A stretch of DNA of 64,000 bases from Gymnorhina tibicen (taxonomy: Eukaryota > Chordata > Aves > Passeriformes > Artamidae), in the NCBI GenBank assembly GCA_013399875.1, contig VXAZ01005701.1, forward strand, positions 62,001-126,000, written 5' to 3'. Below are positions 21,972 to 35,060 of this stretch, in pieces (position 1 is the stretch's first letter; each line of letters starts with the position of its first letter). The notes below the pieces were generated by a model. The model was not told the origin of the DNA. It saw only the letters and a program-made list of their open reading frames with translations, and searched no databases. The translations under genes were made by a program, and so were the position numbers.

Positions 21972-24900
21972 ATAACACAAAGAAGAGCAAAATGTTATGA
22001 ATTTCTGGTCAACAGCCCTGAAGAAAGAAGAAATAGAAAACGCAGTCCTGCCACATGAACTCACTAAAATAAAGTCTCAGTCTACCTTGAAGCAATGACA
22101 GCCTGCAATACAACAGTGTTTCTCTTCCACAGTACAATTTTATGTTTTCTTCTGATGTAAAATCACTTGGCAGAAGGTTGTAGAAAGAGATAGAGAGGCT
22201 CTAGAGACTAGAGAACAAATGAAAAAGATTTGATGACTCAGTGAGAGCTGTAGCTTTCATGTTAATTTCTATGACAGTGTGAAGGTTCTTGGCAAGGGCA
22301 GAAACTAGGTTTTAAAACATGACATATTTTAGTGTATAACTAGATGATTCTCTGTCAAAAGATGAATATGTCCGTCTTTTTTTTTTCTTTCATTATTGCT
22401 GTTAGAAAGGAAAGAAATGGACCTGCCAGATGATAATGAGGTCAGACACTCCTCACCTCATGTGTTTGCTGACTTGCAAATAAGATATGAACCTGCTCTC
22501 CTTATCTGCTATCTTCAGTGATATGGACAGGTTTAATAGTTCAGAATTTTCAATTTAATCTCAGCACACATAGAACCAGAATTAATTTATGGGCAGTCTA
22601 GTGGTCTGGAAATCATCTCACACGAAATCATGTTACTCATTTTCACTCTCTGGAAATCATCTCATTCACTGGCCTGCTATCAGACTTGATATACTTGTGA
22701 TTGAAACAAAAGAAAATGTAAAACTTTTTTCAACTGTTGTAGTAAACACATGTGACAACTTTTTTTTTTTTAAGAACCATCTGGAACTCAGAGGTCATTA
22801 GGTGTAGAATCATACTCATGCTTTTAGCAAGTGGATACATAGATCCATGGGTCTGTAAATCCAAAAGCCTGGTAAATGGAGCACATTAACAGCTAGATGT
22901 TATGAACAAGATCTATTCTTATAAAGCTGAGGGATGGTCTGCTTAACGAGCATAATATGTGTTGTATCCAGAACAAGCCAAGTCCCAGACCCTGGCTAAA
23001 ATGTGGTAGTTTTACAGAAGTTTGCAGTCATCCTAAAAATTGCATCATTTTATGTCACCTTGCTGCATGCAGAAATGCAATGCACCTTGCACAGTTTGAC
23101 AAAAGGAGGGTTTCTACATAGGTGCTGCTTATTTCAAAGAAATAATTTATGCTGCAACTCTAATTCAGTCTGTATTCAGCATAAGATTTTATATTGAAAA
23201 TAGGAGTGTCCTATGATTGCTTATTAGATTTTAATCTTTTACACGTACTCAGACTGCACCTTGTGCAAATACATTATTCAGGAAAAACCAGCTTATTTCT
23301 ATTTCATTTGAGAGACTTGATTGTTTTTTCTTTCTCTTTAGTTCACATTAGTTTGTTATGATATTCATTAACACATTCGCAGAACTTAGGAGTTGAATTA
23401 TCTATTAGTCAAGAGTTGTAACAGAAAATTAAAATGTGCATGCACTAAAATGAAGGCTCCACTACTAATTTGTTTATTACAATCTAAATTGGGTGAGATG
23501 CTAGCTAGACATATGTTCAATTTCTTGTAAGAAGAGAGAAAGGATGAAAAAGAGGGGAAAAAATTGAGCCTCTGGTCATTATAGACTTGGCTATTAGAAC
23601 TGTAACATTCCCTGGAAGCCATTGAGGTTCTGACACTTATTACAGGAAAATTAATCCTTCTTCCCAAGAACAGACCATTCATAGCTGATCATGACCCTTA
23701 TTTTGGTAGCTATTTTGTGGGACGTATCTTCAAACCGGTTGTAGACCAGTTTCAGTATTGCAAATAAAGTAGAAGGGTAAAAGCCTCACACTGAAAGGGA
23801 GATACTAGTTATCACCCATATTATGTGAGATTTCAATCTTCTCACATAAGGACCTTTAAAGGAACATATTTAATGAATAAATTCTGGCTACCAATTATTC
23901 ATTTCCTTTTTGCCTCTCTTTATATATTATTCCTCCACCCTTAATTACTGCATGCCTTACTCAGGGTATGCAGAGTTCAACAGCACTCTGAAATAGCAAT
24001 GTAGCAGGTCTGTTTGAAGTATAACCTATTTTACAGTGCAATGTCTCTTCTAATGTGTTGGTAGTGCAGACTTCTTCCAAAGGTTCTCTGAAGTCTTATC
24101 ATGTAGGACAGTAGGGGTCGAATTGGGAATGGGAGTGTTTGTACTTGCCAACAACTTGGGCTCATTTAGGGAATGCTAGCTGCCATTACTGCACACGCCT
24201 CTCCCCTTTCTTCCCTCTCCTTTCTCCTCCAAACTCTTTGTGATGTGAACCAGGTGGGTTTTAGAAGAGTCTACACTAACACTTAAAATTGCTTAAGCAC
24301 CTTAAGGTAAGCATCCCTCATGATTTATCCTTGCCAGCTATAATTAGTACCGAAGCTGTGAGCAAGTGCCTTGCTTGCTGAATACTCAAACTCAGTGTTA
24401 CTCCTAGTTTATAAGTAATATTTAGAGTCTGCAGGAAGAACAGTGTCGATACGATAGGAAGAGGAGAATCCAGCACATTGGATTCACATGTCTGTGTGCC
24501 CCAGAGTGAAAATCTCTAGTAGGTTATCACTGTTTCCCCATAGTACTTGAACCAAAAAAGGGAAAAATCATATTTTTTTCCCTATGTTACTTCATTTATA
24601 TTTCTTTTGTCAAATCTATAAATTCAACTAGATGTAAACCAAACTCCCTGTGAAAGTCTTATTTTATTGTGAGTTACTGAGTTTGGAGAAGGGGTGTGAG
24701 ATGGGCAGAATTTAAAGCTAAATTTTTTAATGATCGTATTTCTGGATGTCGATGACTAGTAACTGCCTAAACAAAATCCTTCACAATCCCTTTTTCCTGC
24801 CTTATGGCAACACTTTGTCCTTTTCTAAAACACATCTTCCATACTCGCACTCATGCACTGAAATGCTATTTTTTTCCTAGAGACTGAATGCTGTTCTTTA

Positions 24901-26099
24901 AGATTTCTTTTAACACTCTGGTTTTAATGCTGTTTCAAATTTTTTTCTTTAAATAAAAGATCAAGATCTTTGAAAAAATATTTTATTTCAGACTTTGCTG
25001 TCTTAATTTGCAAGAATGGAAATTAAAGAATAAAAAGGGCAGACAGATTTATAAATCCTTATTTTAGTCTGATCATGGCATAATATTTACTGTTTACTGG
25101 AAACTATGATCAGTGACAACAGATTTAGTTTGATTTTTCTCCTCTTGGATAGTGGAGGTAGATTGAACTGAGGAGCACAAATGACCTTTCACAACCATCC
25201 TTTCTTTATCTTTTTGTCACAACCAGAGTTGATCAAAGCAGCTTTCTACAGAAACGTTTTCTCATGCTTGTGAGCCTGAAGTGGCTATTTCTGTACGGCT
25301 TTGACCTACCGCTTGCTTCTGTGCTGGATACAACTGTGGTATTCCAATGTGGTGACATGCTACATTGTGCCCAGGTACAAAACCTACTCGAAAACAGGAG
25401 GAAGGGGTCAAAGGGGAAAACCGTCCTGTTAGGCTTGAGAGCTCATGGTGATTTGCTTCCCTATAAAAACACAGATAATTTCTGACATTCTGTCACAAAA
25501 ATGTAGCTAAACTGACAGCATAATCACACATTTGCTGATGCAAGGAGATGGGTGCATATATACCCAAGCATTAGAATGTCCGTAAAAATGATGATAAATT
25601 CAGATTATAAGCATCTAATCACAAAGGTTAATAGGAAGGCTTTGAACAGAACTTGATAAAAGGCTACTTTAAAGCATGAGAAAATGTTATTCTTCTTGAA
25701 AAGCTTGGAGAAAGAAAGACTTTTAAGAGGAAGAATGTGGTCAGCTGTTTCCTTCTCCGAAAATTGTCACAGAGAGTGTTTTCAGAAAGTACTGTCATAA
25801 TGATTTTGCATTACATCATACTTCTGAAGAATATTCTTATAAATAAAACAACACTAGGTGTTGAGGAAAAAAAATAGATCTTACAGGTTCAGTATGCTGA
25901 ATTAGGTACATGTACGAAGATGAATAGGGAAAGAGTGAAAGATCCAACACAGAGTAACAGTAGGGCAGGATATATACATTCTGTACAAAACTGTGTATTC
26001 AGTTATCGGGAAAGAGATGGTGTTGGTTGCATGCATCCTCACCTATATTTGAGGTCTGGACTTGCAAAACTTTGCTTCATTTAAATAATAAGTCATAAA

Positions 26100-26435
26100 G
26101 TCATCTCATAGAACAGTAGAATAGTCCAGGTTGGAAGGGAGCTTGAAAGATATCTGGTCCAGCCTTTCATGGGAAAGGAATCCTAGATGAGATTTATCTA
26201 GCATTCGGACAAGTTCCATTTTGAGAACCTCCAGTACTGGGGGTTTTATCATATCCTTTGGGGAGAGTATTCAAGTGAAAAATTGCTCTTAATGCAAAAA
26301 GTTCTTTCATATGTTGAGATAAAACCTCTTCTAGTGCAACACGTACCCACTGCCCCTTGTTTTCTTCATGTGACTCCTTCTAAAGAGAGAGTCTCCATTC
26401 TTTTTGCAACACACCTCTAAGTACTGGAATGCTGG
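26100..26435 (-). mobile_element. CR1 LINE 3' end, minus strand
   Basis: The left edge CATAGAACAGTAGAATAG followed by CCAGGTTGGAAGGGAGCTTG is the reverse of a CR1 3' UTR. The tail then gives ORF2 C-terminal homology on the minus strand: KESHEENKGQ, VALEEVLSQH and LFALRAIFHL, the counterparts of the MEKTRG, LHWKRFHLN and KFFTVR blocks of the copy at 33.3 kb. About 335 bp remain and stops are present. It belongs to the same subfamily as the 33.3 kb element, sharing TTTCATGGGAAAG near the 3' end. Confidence 0.9.
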
Positions 26436-29400
26436 GATGTACCAGCTTATTGTGAACTCAAACCACTATCTGTTGAAAGACTAAACCAAACATTGCTCTA
26501 CTTTAAATGTCTTATGTACCTGGAGTACAACTGTTCCTGTTAATAAGTGCATTGCTCTTTGTTTCTTTTTATTTAGGATTTTTTGTTAAGATGCCTTTTA
26601 AAGGAATATTAGAACTCAAATAATAATACAAACACAATAATTTTTAAAAAGTGAAGCATGAGAACTAAATCAATTAGAAAATATTTTGAAAGCTTGCTAT
26701 TAGAAAGAGTGTAATAAAAGTATTTATCATTGAGGAATTGCTTGCTGTCACCAAAATAAATATAAACATTGATATAGGTTTTATTTAGCCATCAAACCAA
26801 GGGTTACACTACAAATAATACTCCATCTTTTTGAACATGCAAATTCTGGTAAATTGGTGTATGTTGATAGGGATGATTTAGACAGGTTGACATGGCAGAA
26901 AAATGCAGCACAAAATAAGAGAAAGCTTGTGTCCTTAGATTCAATATAAGAAGAGTATTTTCTTTTTTATCATTAAATCTCTAAATATCAAATAAATAAT
27001 CTTTAACAGCAGCTAACATGACATCCAAGTTTTAGCAATCTCTAATCTTTTCTAAATATCACCTTGATTTTTAAGATTTACTGCTTTTTCTGGAATGAAA
27101 ATATAGGAATTATTACTGCAAATAAGAAAGTTCAAAAATTCATGTAGCTGTGGTGCCTTCTTTCATGGTGGATTACCAAGTGGAAGACTTTTATTTTCAA
27201 AATTTAGGTAGTAAAGCAAAAATTTGAGAATTTAAGGTCATATTTTAATCACTGTCAATATCTGAAAGAACCCTAAACTTCAGATATTTTTGTGGGATAA
27301 TTAAAAAAAACAAACACAACAGCACTTCAGAGCTGCTTTCTTCTTTCTTATTTATGTCTTTATGTATGATGTGTAAGCAAAAGACTTCACCATATGGTTT
27401 GATCACTTCAACCTTTAAAAAATAAATGAAAATTAATGGCTGTTCTTTGCGTAAACTTTCAAGCCTTGGAATCTCAAGGTTTTTTAATCTATCAAAATGC
27501 CACAGCATACACAAATATAGTATCATTAGCATATGCCATTTGAAATGAAAGATACCACTAAAATAGTTTTCTAATGTCTTGTGACAGATATAATCCTAGG
27601 AAAAGCATAAAACCTGGTTTACAAACACTTCTGCTGTCACACTGTCAATTCTTAAAACAAATTTTGTGATTCATTAATATGTCAGGATGACTGTATATCA
27701 GGTTGAAATGTAATAATCTCAAATGATGCTTTTCATGGTTAGGCAGATCTGCGAACCTAGATTGCAAGTGACAATCCAGTTTGTGTGGTTGTGACTCAGC
27801 AGGTGTTCTTGTGCCTCATATACTGATATTACACTAATATAGCAGCATGTAGGTCAAGACAAGAAAACAGGTGTACATTTAGTTATTTTGAAAACAAGGC
27901 AGCATGCTAACTTTGAGGACCGTCATGTTTTAGGTTTTGTGAACACAAAGCTACTGCAGAGTAAGAAGAAGGGAGTTTCTCTGCTATCACCTAGGGCCAC
28001 TTAGGAGGGTTAAAACTGTGCAAAAATATCAGTTGTAAAACGGCAAAGATAAAAATAACTAAATAAACTTTTCTTTCAGGTAGTGGCAATGGTATTACTA
28101 CTACTACTAGTTCTACTACTACTACTACTACCATTATCATTATTATAGTAGACAATGCATAAGATGTCTTTTTAAAGATTTTTTTTTCTATTTTTTTTTT
28201 TAAATCCATGGGTGTTTATTAGACTTAGTCCAAACTTTTCCCTGAAGCTCTGCCTTTCCACAGTAGAGTTATTCCTTCCTGAAGAAAGGAATCATCACAC
28301 CACAGCAGAAAAAGCTGTGCACAGGTGATCTGCAGGGATGGAAAGGGCGGATAAACAAACGGGAAAACATAAGAAACTACTCAAACAAAACAGGAAAAAA
28401 GACTGAATTAATTCCCATTTTCCCAACTCTTTTGCTTCCTGGAAAGCACAGTATAACTACGTAGTACTAGAGGGCTGGTTGTGGTAAGGCCATTACACAA
28501 ATGTTATTGTCACTGGGATTCAGCTTCAGTTCTGCCTTGCCTCTCACTGTCTGGAGCACAGATTATTGAAACATAGAGCTGGCAGCTGCAACTTTTCTGT
28601 TTCAACTAAAATACTTTAACTGTGCACCTGAGTCCAGCCTTTACTATAAATTCCTGCAACAAATAGCAGGGCACAATTAACTATGTTGAAAGAAGAAAAT
28701 AAGAAATGAAGAGTGGATGAAAGGAGATGGTAAACTATGTTGTTGGAAACCAGCTAGGTTTAAGCAGAAAACTGGAACAGTAGTAGAGATTAGTAAAAAA
28801 AAACATTGAGCCATGAGACTGAAGAGAAAGCATTTTAAGTATCAATGGACTTAGGATGTGTCTTTTTACCAGTTCTTGGGAAAAAGAACTTTAAAGTAGA
28901 ATTCTCTAATTGTTACTCTTCCCATTTAATATTCTTGGAGGAGAAGCACAGGCTGAAGTGCTTGGCTGAGCAGGAGTCAAAATGGTGTAATTCTTTCCAT
29001 CCTGGGAAAGGTGAAAAGTGAGACACCTGCACACCCCAAAGTCAAAGAGGGCTGCACAATTACTATTTTCATGGCCAAGTTTTAAGATGTCAAAACAGAT
29101 TTCATTGACATAAAGTGAGCACATTTGTTAGAGACTACAATGTTTATATTCTAACTATGGCCAATATGTTTACCTTTTTTGTCACCATCATAATAACTTT
29201 GTTTTGTTCCTTTATCCTTTACAACCCATAAAATACACTGTTTTGAATGGCACTGAATAACAGATTTCGTGATTATTGATTTTACTTTTTAAATGCATCT
29301 AGTAATACGGAAGGCAGGTTTTAATGGGGAAAAAATTGGTATATGAGTTGTGTTTCCCTTGTTAAATAAGAACAGAAACATTAAAACACTGAGATGTAAT

Positions 29401-32400
29401 ATAGGATGCAAAATACCTTCCATTTTAGGTTCTGTATCAATTACCTGGTCTACCTAAATGAGGTTAATTTTCAGTTTCTCTAGCATGCATCTTGTAAGCC
29501 AAATGCATAGGCATGTGCAGAAATAATTTGTTCCCACTCACAATTTAATTTTGTGTAAACTGAATTAACAAGCTACACCTGGATTGCTTTTACGATTTCA
29601 CTTCAATGCTTTCAATATGCCCTACACTCCTAGAATTAAGAAATTCACAGATGAGAACTGCTGCACTTTTACTGATGATTGCATATTTTCTGGTACAGAT
29701 AGATTGAAGATAGCTGGCAAACCGCTGTAGCTGTGTGTTGATTATTCTGTCTTCAACTACCTTCATCCTCAATTAAACTTTGTGCTGTGACTATAGATTG
29801 ATTTTAATCACTCTAATCAAACTCTACCATACACTAATTGTTCATTATGATTGCACCGTATATTTACAACATGAGATATTCAACTTATATAATTTCCAAC
29901 TCTGTCTTAATTGATAAAGTTAATTAAATTAATTGTGGATTAAGTTAGCTTAATTGATGACATAGAGATTTATTATTTTTTCAATAAGAAAGTCATTATC
30001 ATACATTAGATAAGCCTCATGACTGCTTTGTAGTGCGACATTGAGAGATGAGGGCATATCACAGGTTGTCAGAGCATAAACAAAATAAAGCACTTAGTGG
30101 ATACTTAATAAAGCATTTCGTGGATACTTTTAAGGTGTAGTACATGATCAGAACACATTCTTTTCAAATTCTTTTCATGACTTGAGCAAGTATGAGGTAG
30201 CACCATGGTGATATTTTTTTAATTCCCCTTCATTTTTATATCATTTGAGATCTGATTGTCCATATTAAATATCAATCATATTGTTACATTTGACCTGTTA
30301 GTGTTGTCATTTATTAAGGGAATACACCTGCCTGGGAGCTTAACTTTTTTTCCTTTTCTTCTTAAGGGAACATTATTATTTACTGCAATGTATAGCTTTG
30401 GTGAATTTAGAAATAGCATGTTTCATCACAGTGGAATGAACTCCACTGTGGTGTTGAAGTAACACTGAATATAAACTCTGCTATCTAGAATCTCAGCAAT
30501 AACACTGAAATGGCCTTCCCATTTCCCTGCTGGCTGCTGTGCATGAAACGTCAGAACAGATCAAGAGTGATGTCCAAATAACAAATGACGGGAAATAATG
30601 CAGTTAGATGAGGGCTTGTCATGCATGAGCTATGGCACAGTTGAACATCCTGGTTTCAACTGAAGCTGAATGCAAAGAGAGGTTAAAATTGGATTGGTCA
30701 AAATTGGATTGGTCTTACAGAAATGTGAGATCAATGTTTCTTCCACACAGAGCAATGAGAAATTGAGCTCTGTGAAGAGATAGGGTTGGAATGGGAAGAT
30801 GATTGAACTCAGAGATATTATGAGGTTATGCAGTGACTATCCTTTCAACGGACAGTCATCTTACTTCTGTTTAGATTAGACTGAGGTATCCTCACAGAAC
30901 CAGTATTTTCTGGTTTTTGGTGTTTTAAATAAATACACAAATTACTACTCAGGTGTAGCAAGTTGGTTGTTCTGAGATGTTAAAGATGCATACTGCTGTC
31001 TTTGCAACAGAATAGGACATTCTACCTAATTTAGACAAAAATCCATTAGTGGATTTTAGATGATATAAAACTGCTGTTTAAGTGTGCCCAGGCATGAAAC
31101 TCTGCACAATACTTTGGTTTGGAAATCTGATGAGGAGAAATCCATATTTAATCCTGATGATAATAATCTTTTTTTGGACTCACTTGAACTTTGAGGGAAC
31201 GAAGATGGAAGTATGGAACTCTGTACAACTGAGACTGATACCAGTAAGGATTTGGTGGGTATTTTCAGCTTCCACAACTTTATGAACCAAGTCCTCAAAA
31301 ATTATTCTGCTTTGATATGCATACTGCTCAAAACAATGAAAGTCTCTTGTTGAGCACCTAAATTTAATTTTTGTTCTCAGGGTGAAAAATTTCATTTGGA
31401 TTACAAACTGAAAATGCACAGAATGCTGACAGACAGGTTCATATCCAAATTGAAGGCATGTGGATATTAGAATGTTGGTAGTGTGTAAATCTCTGTATGG
31501 TTTAATATACCTTTCATCTTTTGAAGATCTGTGCTTTGATTTTTCAGGTTACTTATATTTTTAGCCACTTTGTGGCTTTCCTTAGTAAACACTTCTATAA
31601 ATCATCTCCTGGAGCAGAACAAACTACATGTGATGTATGCTGCAAATCCCAGTTTTAATCATTTGTCAAGGATCCCATAGAAGCCCTGTAGCAGAACTGC
31701 CACCAAAAAGTACTCAGCTGCTTCAGCTGAAGCATCATTCTTTCTTCTTGTTTCTCCCACCAGACTGAAGCAGTGTTTGGCACATTCATTCATAAACTCT
31801 GGATTGTTCAACAAGTTGACCTGAAGCATATAGGCAATATCCTCCTGGATTTAGCAATTCTGATATATTTTTAAGCCAGGGCAGCCTGGATACACTAAAG
31901 GGGAAAGAGGCCCATTGATTGCTGGACTGTGTTTTTAAAGACAGCATGATAATCTTCACAAGCAAGATATATGGTACTGCTTCTCAGCTTCCAAGTCATT
32001 CATTTTCAAAATTATGAGTGCTTTGATTTATAACCTTAATTATTAAGTCTGAACATAAAAAATAATAATTGAGCTTATGACGAAATGGACGTGGAGTATC
32101 TTATGTTGCTGTTTTGATACAGATGTGCCTGAAATCTAAAATGTCTCATGTCTTGCAAGGGGTCGTCATCAAAAATCCAGCAAACTGCTGGGAAAGTACT
32201 AAGTATGAGAGTTTGCTGGCATTGAAAGTGCTGCTATATGTACTTGTTGTTTATAGATATAAAAATCATTTTTTCCAAAAGCAATGAAATCTTTCCATAA
32301 TCTTTCTTTCTTTAAATATTTATAAGGGTGAATATGCATAATTTCCAATTAACTTCCCTGGGTTACAATGTTTACAGGAAAATGCTAATTGCAGCAATAT

Positions 32401-33324
32401 CCACAGCAGATTCATATGCATATAACATTTTATTTTCCAAGTGAAATTTTTTAGTACTATTTATTTGTTGCATATATCTATTTTTACCAGATGATGTTGT
32501 AAATGTTCCAGTGCATGAGAAATTGTTAAGCTCATATATATTCAGAAATGTATAGGTGCATATTGAGCAAGAATATCTTGAATAGAAGAAAAAATATTGG
32601 AGTCATTAGCAGATAGTGAGGAATGTATGCCTAGAAGACATTTGTACTGCTTCCTAGACAGGAATAGGTGTATTTAGATAACATAAGAAGTGAGCTGTAG
32701 ATGCAAAACATAAGTATAGATTCCTCCATTTCCCAGTGAGGAAGAAATTTTCTCTGTAAGATGGGGGAAGCATTATTGGATATGCTGGGATAAGTCTGCT
32801 TATTTCTGTTCATTACTATTTCAGCTGATGCAAGAACACATATAGAAGTAAGTGTTAAATTCTCTTTCATCAAATCTTCAGAAGTTTAATCACTGAGACA
32901 AACACAGATATTTCTACCTCCTGAAATACTCACCAAACCAATGAGGAGGGGCTCCATTAATATGGATTCTTGTACTGATACCTCCATATTCATTCTATTA
33001 AACATCTATTACTGAATTTGAGACATAGGCAACCCTACTCGAGGAATAAATAAACTAATTATATTTGTTTACAGTGATTGCTTTCACTTTCTCACATTCT
33101 CGGATTCCAAGAAAGTATCCAAATCAGCCTTAAATATAATGCAAAAGTAGATCTAGTCTGGCAAATTGATATGTTATTTGAAGATATTAAAAAAATAGAG
33201 ATCTGTATGTTGGAATAATAAATTTTATACATTTTTGAACATATCCTGGAAAACAGCAGATGTTCAGTACCACATTTCTGTCCCTTGAAAATATAGGAAT
33301 GGGACGTAGGTAGACGGAAATATA
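26436..33324. other. Unique sequence, no gene seen
   Basis: No exon or transposon recognised over nearly 7 kb. It contains an ACT/TAC triplet repeat at 28093-28133, a short imperfect repeat of AAGCA-TT-GTGGATACTT near 30085-30130, and a 15-bp direct repeat (AAAATTGGATTGGTC) near 30686-30716. TTAATT/AATTAA-dense sequence lies at 29780-29990. An octamer-like and homeodomain-like cluster lies near 32330-32430. Confidence 0.45.
28093..28133. repeat. (TAC)n triplet microsatellite
   Basis: Runs of TAC/ACT units broken once by AGTTC, followed by ATT/ATC-rich sequence. It produces the valine/isoleucine-rich chance frame seen on the minus strand. Confidence 0.9.
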
Positions 33325-33402
33325 TAACAGGCCTGGTTGGAAGTGACCTCAAAAAATTATCTAGTCCAATTTTTCATGGGAAAGGGAGCTTGGATCACAT
33401 TA

Positions 33403-33444
33403 CCTATCTATCTATCTGTCTATCTATCTATCTATCTATCTATC
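33403..33444. repeat. (CTAT)n microsatellite in CR1 3' UTR
   Basis: About ten CTAT/TATC units with one G variant. It sits between the CR1 3' terminal block and the ORF2 C-terminal block, in a region where the 26.1 kb copy has unrelated unique 3' UTR sequence. Confidence 0.9.
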
Positions 33445-34637
33445 AATCATCTCTGTCCAATCACATCTTGACAACATCCAGCAGCGGAGACTTTATTGTA
33501 TCCCTTGCAGAGGATGTTCCACTGAATGATTGATCTTACTGTAAAAAATTTCTTTCTTATGTTGAGATGAAACCTCTTCCAGTGCAACTTATACGCAGTT
33601 CCCCTGGTCTTCTCCATCTGTTTCCTTGTGAAGAGAGAACCTTCAACCTCCTTGCAGATGCCCTTTGTGCCTTCAGGAGGCTGCTCTTGAATAACTCTCA
33701 GCACACACAAGCTGCTTTGCCCTCCATTGTTGCCTCCCATGGACTCCTTCACAGCTGGTGTCTTAGTTTATTGAAGTTGTCTCTTCTAAAACCCAGGGTG
33801 TTTTCTCTACTACTGATTTTCAGTGTGCTTAATAGGATTTTGAAATCCACGATGTTGTGGTTGCTGTTACCGTGTTACCGTTTGTAGTTATGCTGTTAAG
33901 TTAAATCTGCTCCGTTTACGAGCAGTAAATCCAGCAATACCCTGTCCCTAAACTGCATCTTCAGTATCTGCACCAGAAAGCAGTTCAATGAATTCCATTA
34001 ATCTGGTGAAAATCTTATGATTGGAAGAGCTATGCGCTTTTACCAAACAATGTCAAGGTAACTTAAAACAGTCATGAGGACAAGGTTCTCTTGACCCAAG
34101 ACTTTTTTGAGCAGTCAAAGAAAGGTTTTGTTGGCCTTGTCACTCAGACTGGGAGGTCAGTAACAGATACCTAAAAAAAGATTCCCCCATGGTGACAATC
34201 ATTTTAGTCTTGATAGTAAGAACTTTCATGGCCTCCATACCTCTACACACACTGAGACTCTTTTACATAAAGCATGACTCCAACTCCTCTTCTTCCATTC
34301 TTCTCTATCCAAAAGATTTTATAGACATACATAATAAACATCCAATCATGTGCCTTTTCCCACCATATTTCTGTGATTCATATGATGTCCAAAATCTCAG
34401 ACTGGGCACAGGGCTCTGGTTCCTGCTGTCTGTTGCCCAGACTGTATGTTTTGGTATACCTGCACTTAGCTGTCTGCACATACGGCTTTTGCCTGCAGAA
34501 AGAGTTGGTGAGTATTCTTCAGTACTCTGGTAGTGAAGAATGATCCGGTAGGTGCACTCAACAACTTCATGATTTGTGGATATACAGGAGTCACAGCTGT
34601 GCACCACAAGCCCAAGTTACTTAGTTTAAAATACAAT

Positions 34638-35060
34638 TCACTCAGCCAATCTGCTAATGAGGATTTTCATGCCTTTTCTAAATAAGATGATCCCATCTCC
34701 ATCCAGTGGGCTGTATTCTTCAAAGAGCCAAAGACCTGACAACAACATCAGCCACAAAGCCAGGTACTGATCTGCATAATACATCAACTGTACCTGGTTC
34801 TTGACTGGCAAGATAGGGCAGAAGATCACTTGGACATCTGTGCCTTCACTTGGGCCTTGAGGGCTCTGAAGTCCTGGTGATTTGCCATAAGATTTGCTTG
34901 CATTTGTGCCCACATGGAAAAGTTGTAGTGGACAGCAGTCTGTGCTTTTAACCAGTTGTGGCAGTCTCTCTACAGCAAACTGGATCCCGTCTCCTGGCAA
35001 GATGCAAACTTCCCTTAAATGTGTATCAGGTCTGCAAATAAGTGTCTCTGTTCGTGTCAA
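34638..35060 (-). pseudogene. CR1 ORF1 SGNH-hydrolase (esterase) domain remnant
   Basis: A 140-codon minus-strand frame inside the CR1 copy. It matches the esterase domain of CR1 ORF1: ETLICRPDTHLREVC, then LPGDGIQFAVERLPQLVKS, CPLQLFHVGTN (the oxyanion-hole Gly/Asn block), VIFCPILPV, and a C-terminal DGDGIILFRKGMKIL, where the family usually has Asp-Gly-x-His. Just upstream in DNA the GDS block reads GGTGACTTT, so the nucleophile serine codon appears changed to phenylalanine, and the frame then shifts. The catalytic histidine position is also isoleucine here. The length of open frame is notable, but two of the catalytic residues are gone, so it is a fossil. Confidence 0.8.

Larger units (their letters stand above)
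19061..26099. other. Unique sequence, no gene seen
   Basis: Seven kilobases without a recognisable exon, RNA gene or transposon. Noted inside are a perfect 16-bp palindrome at 19893-19908, a TG/TA-rich patch near 20360-20410, and a single ambiguous base at 21971. Open frames are all below 100 codons and have no domain. Confidence 0.5.

Noticed and set aside
33403..33444. CTAT array considered as a possible CRISPR-like or satellite repeat
   Set aside because: It is a plain tetranucleotide microsatellite with no spacers.
34305..34607. 100-codon minus-strand frame
   Set aside because: It is an out-of-frame reading across the CR1 ORF1-ORF2 junction; the true CR1 frame (DIIGITEIWW) lies elsewhere in the same DNA.
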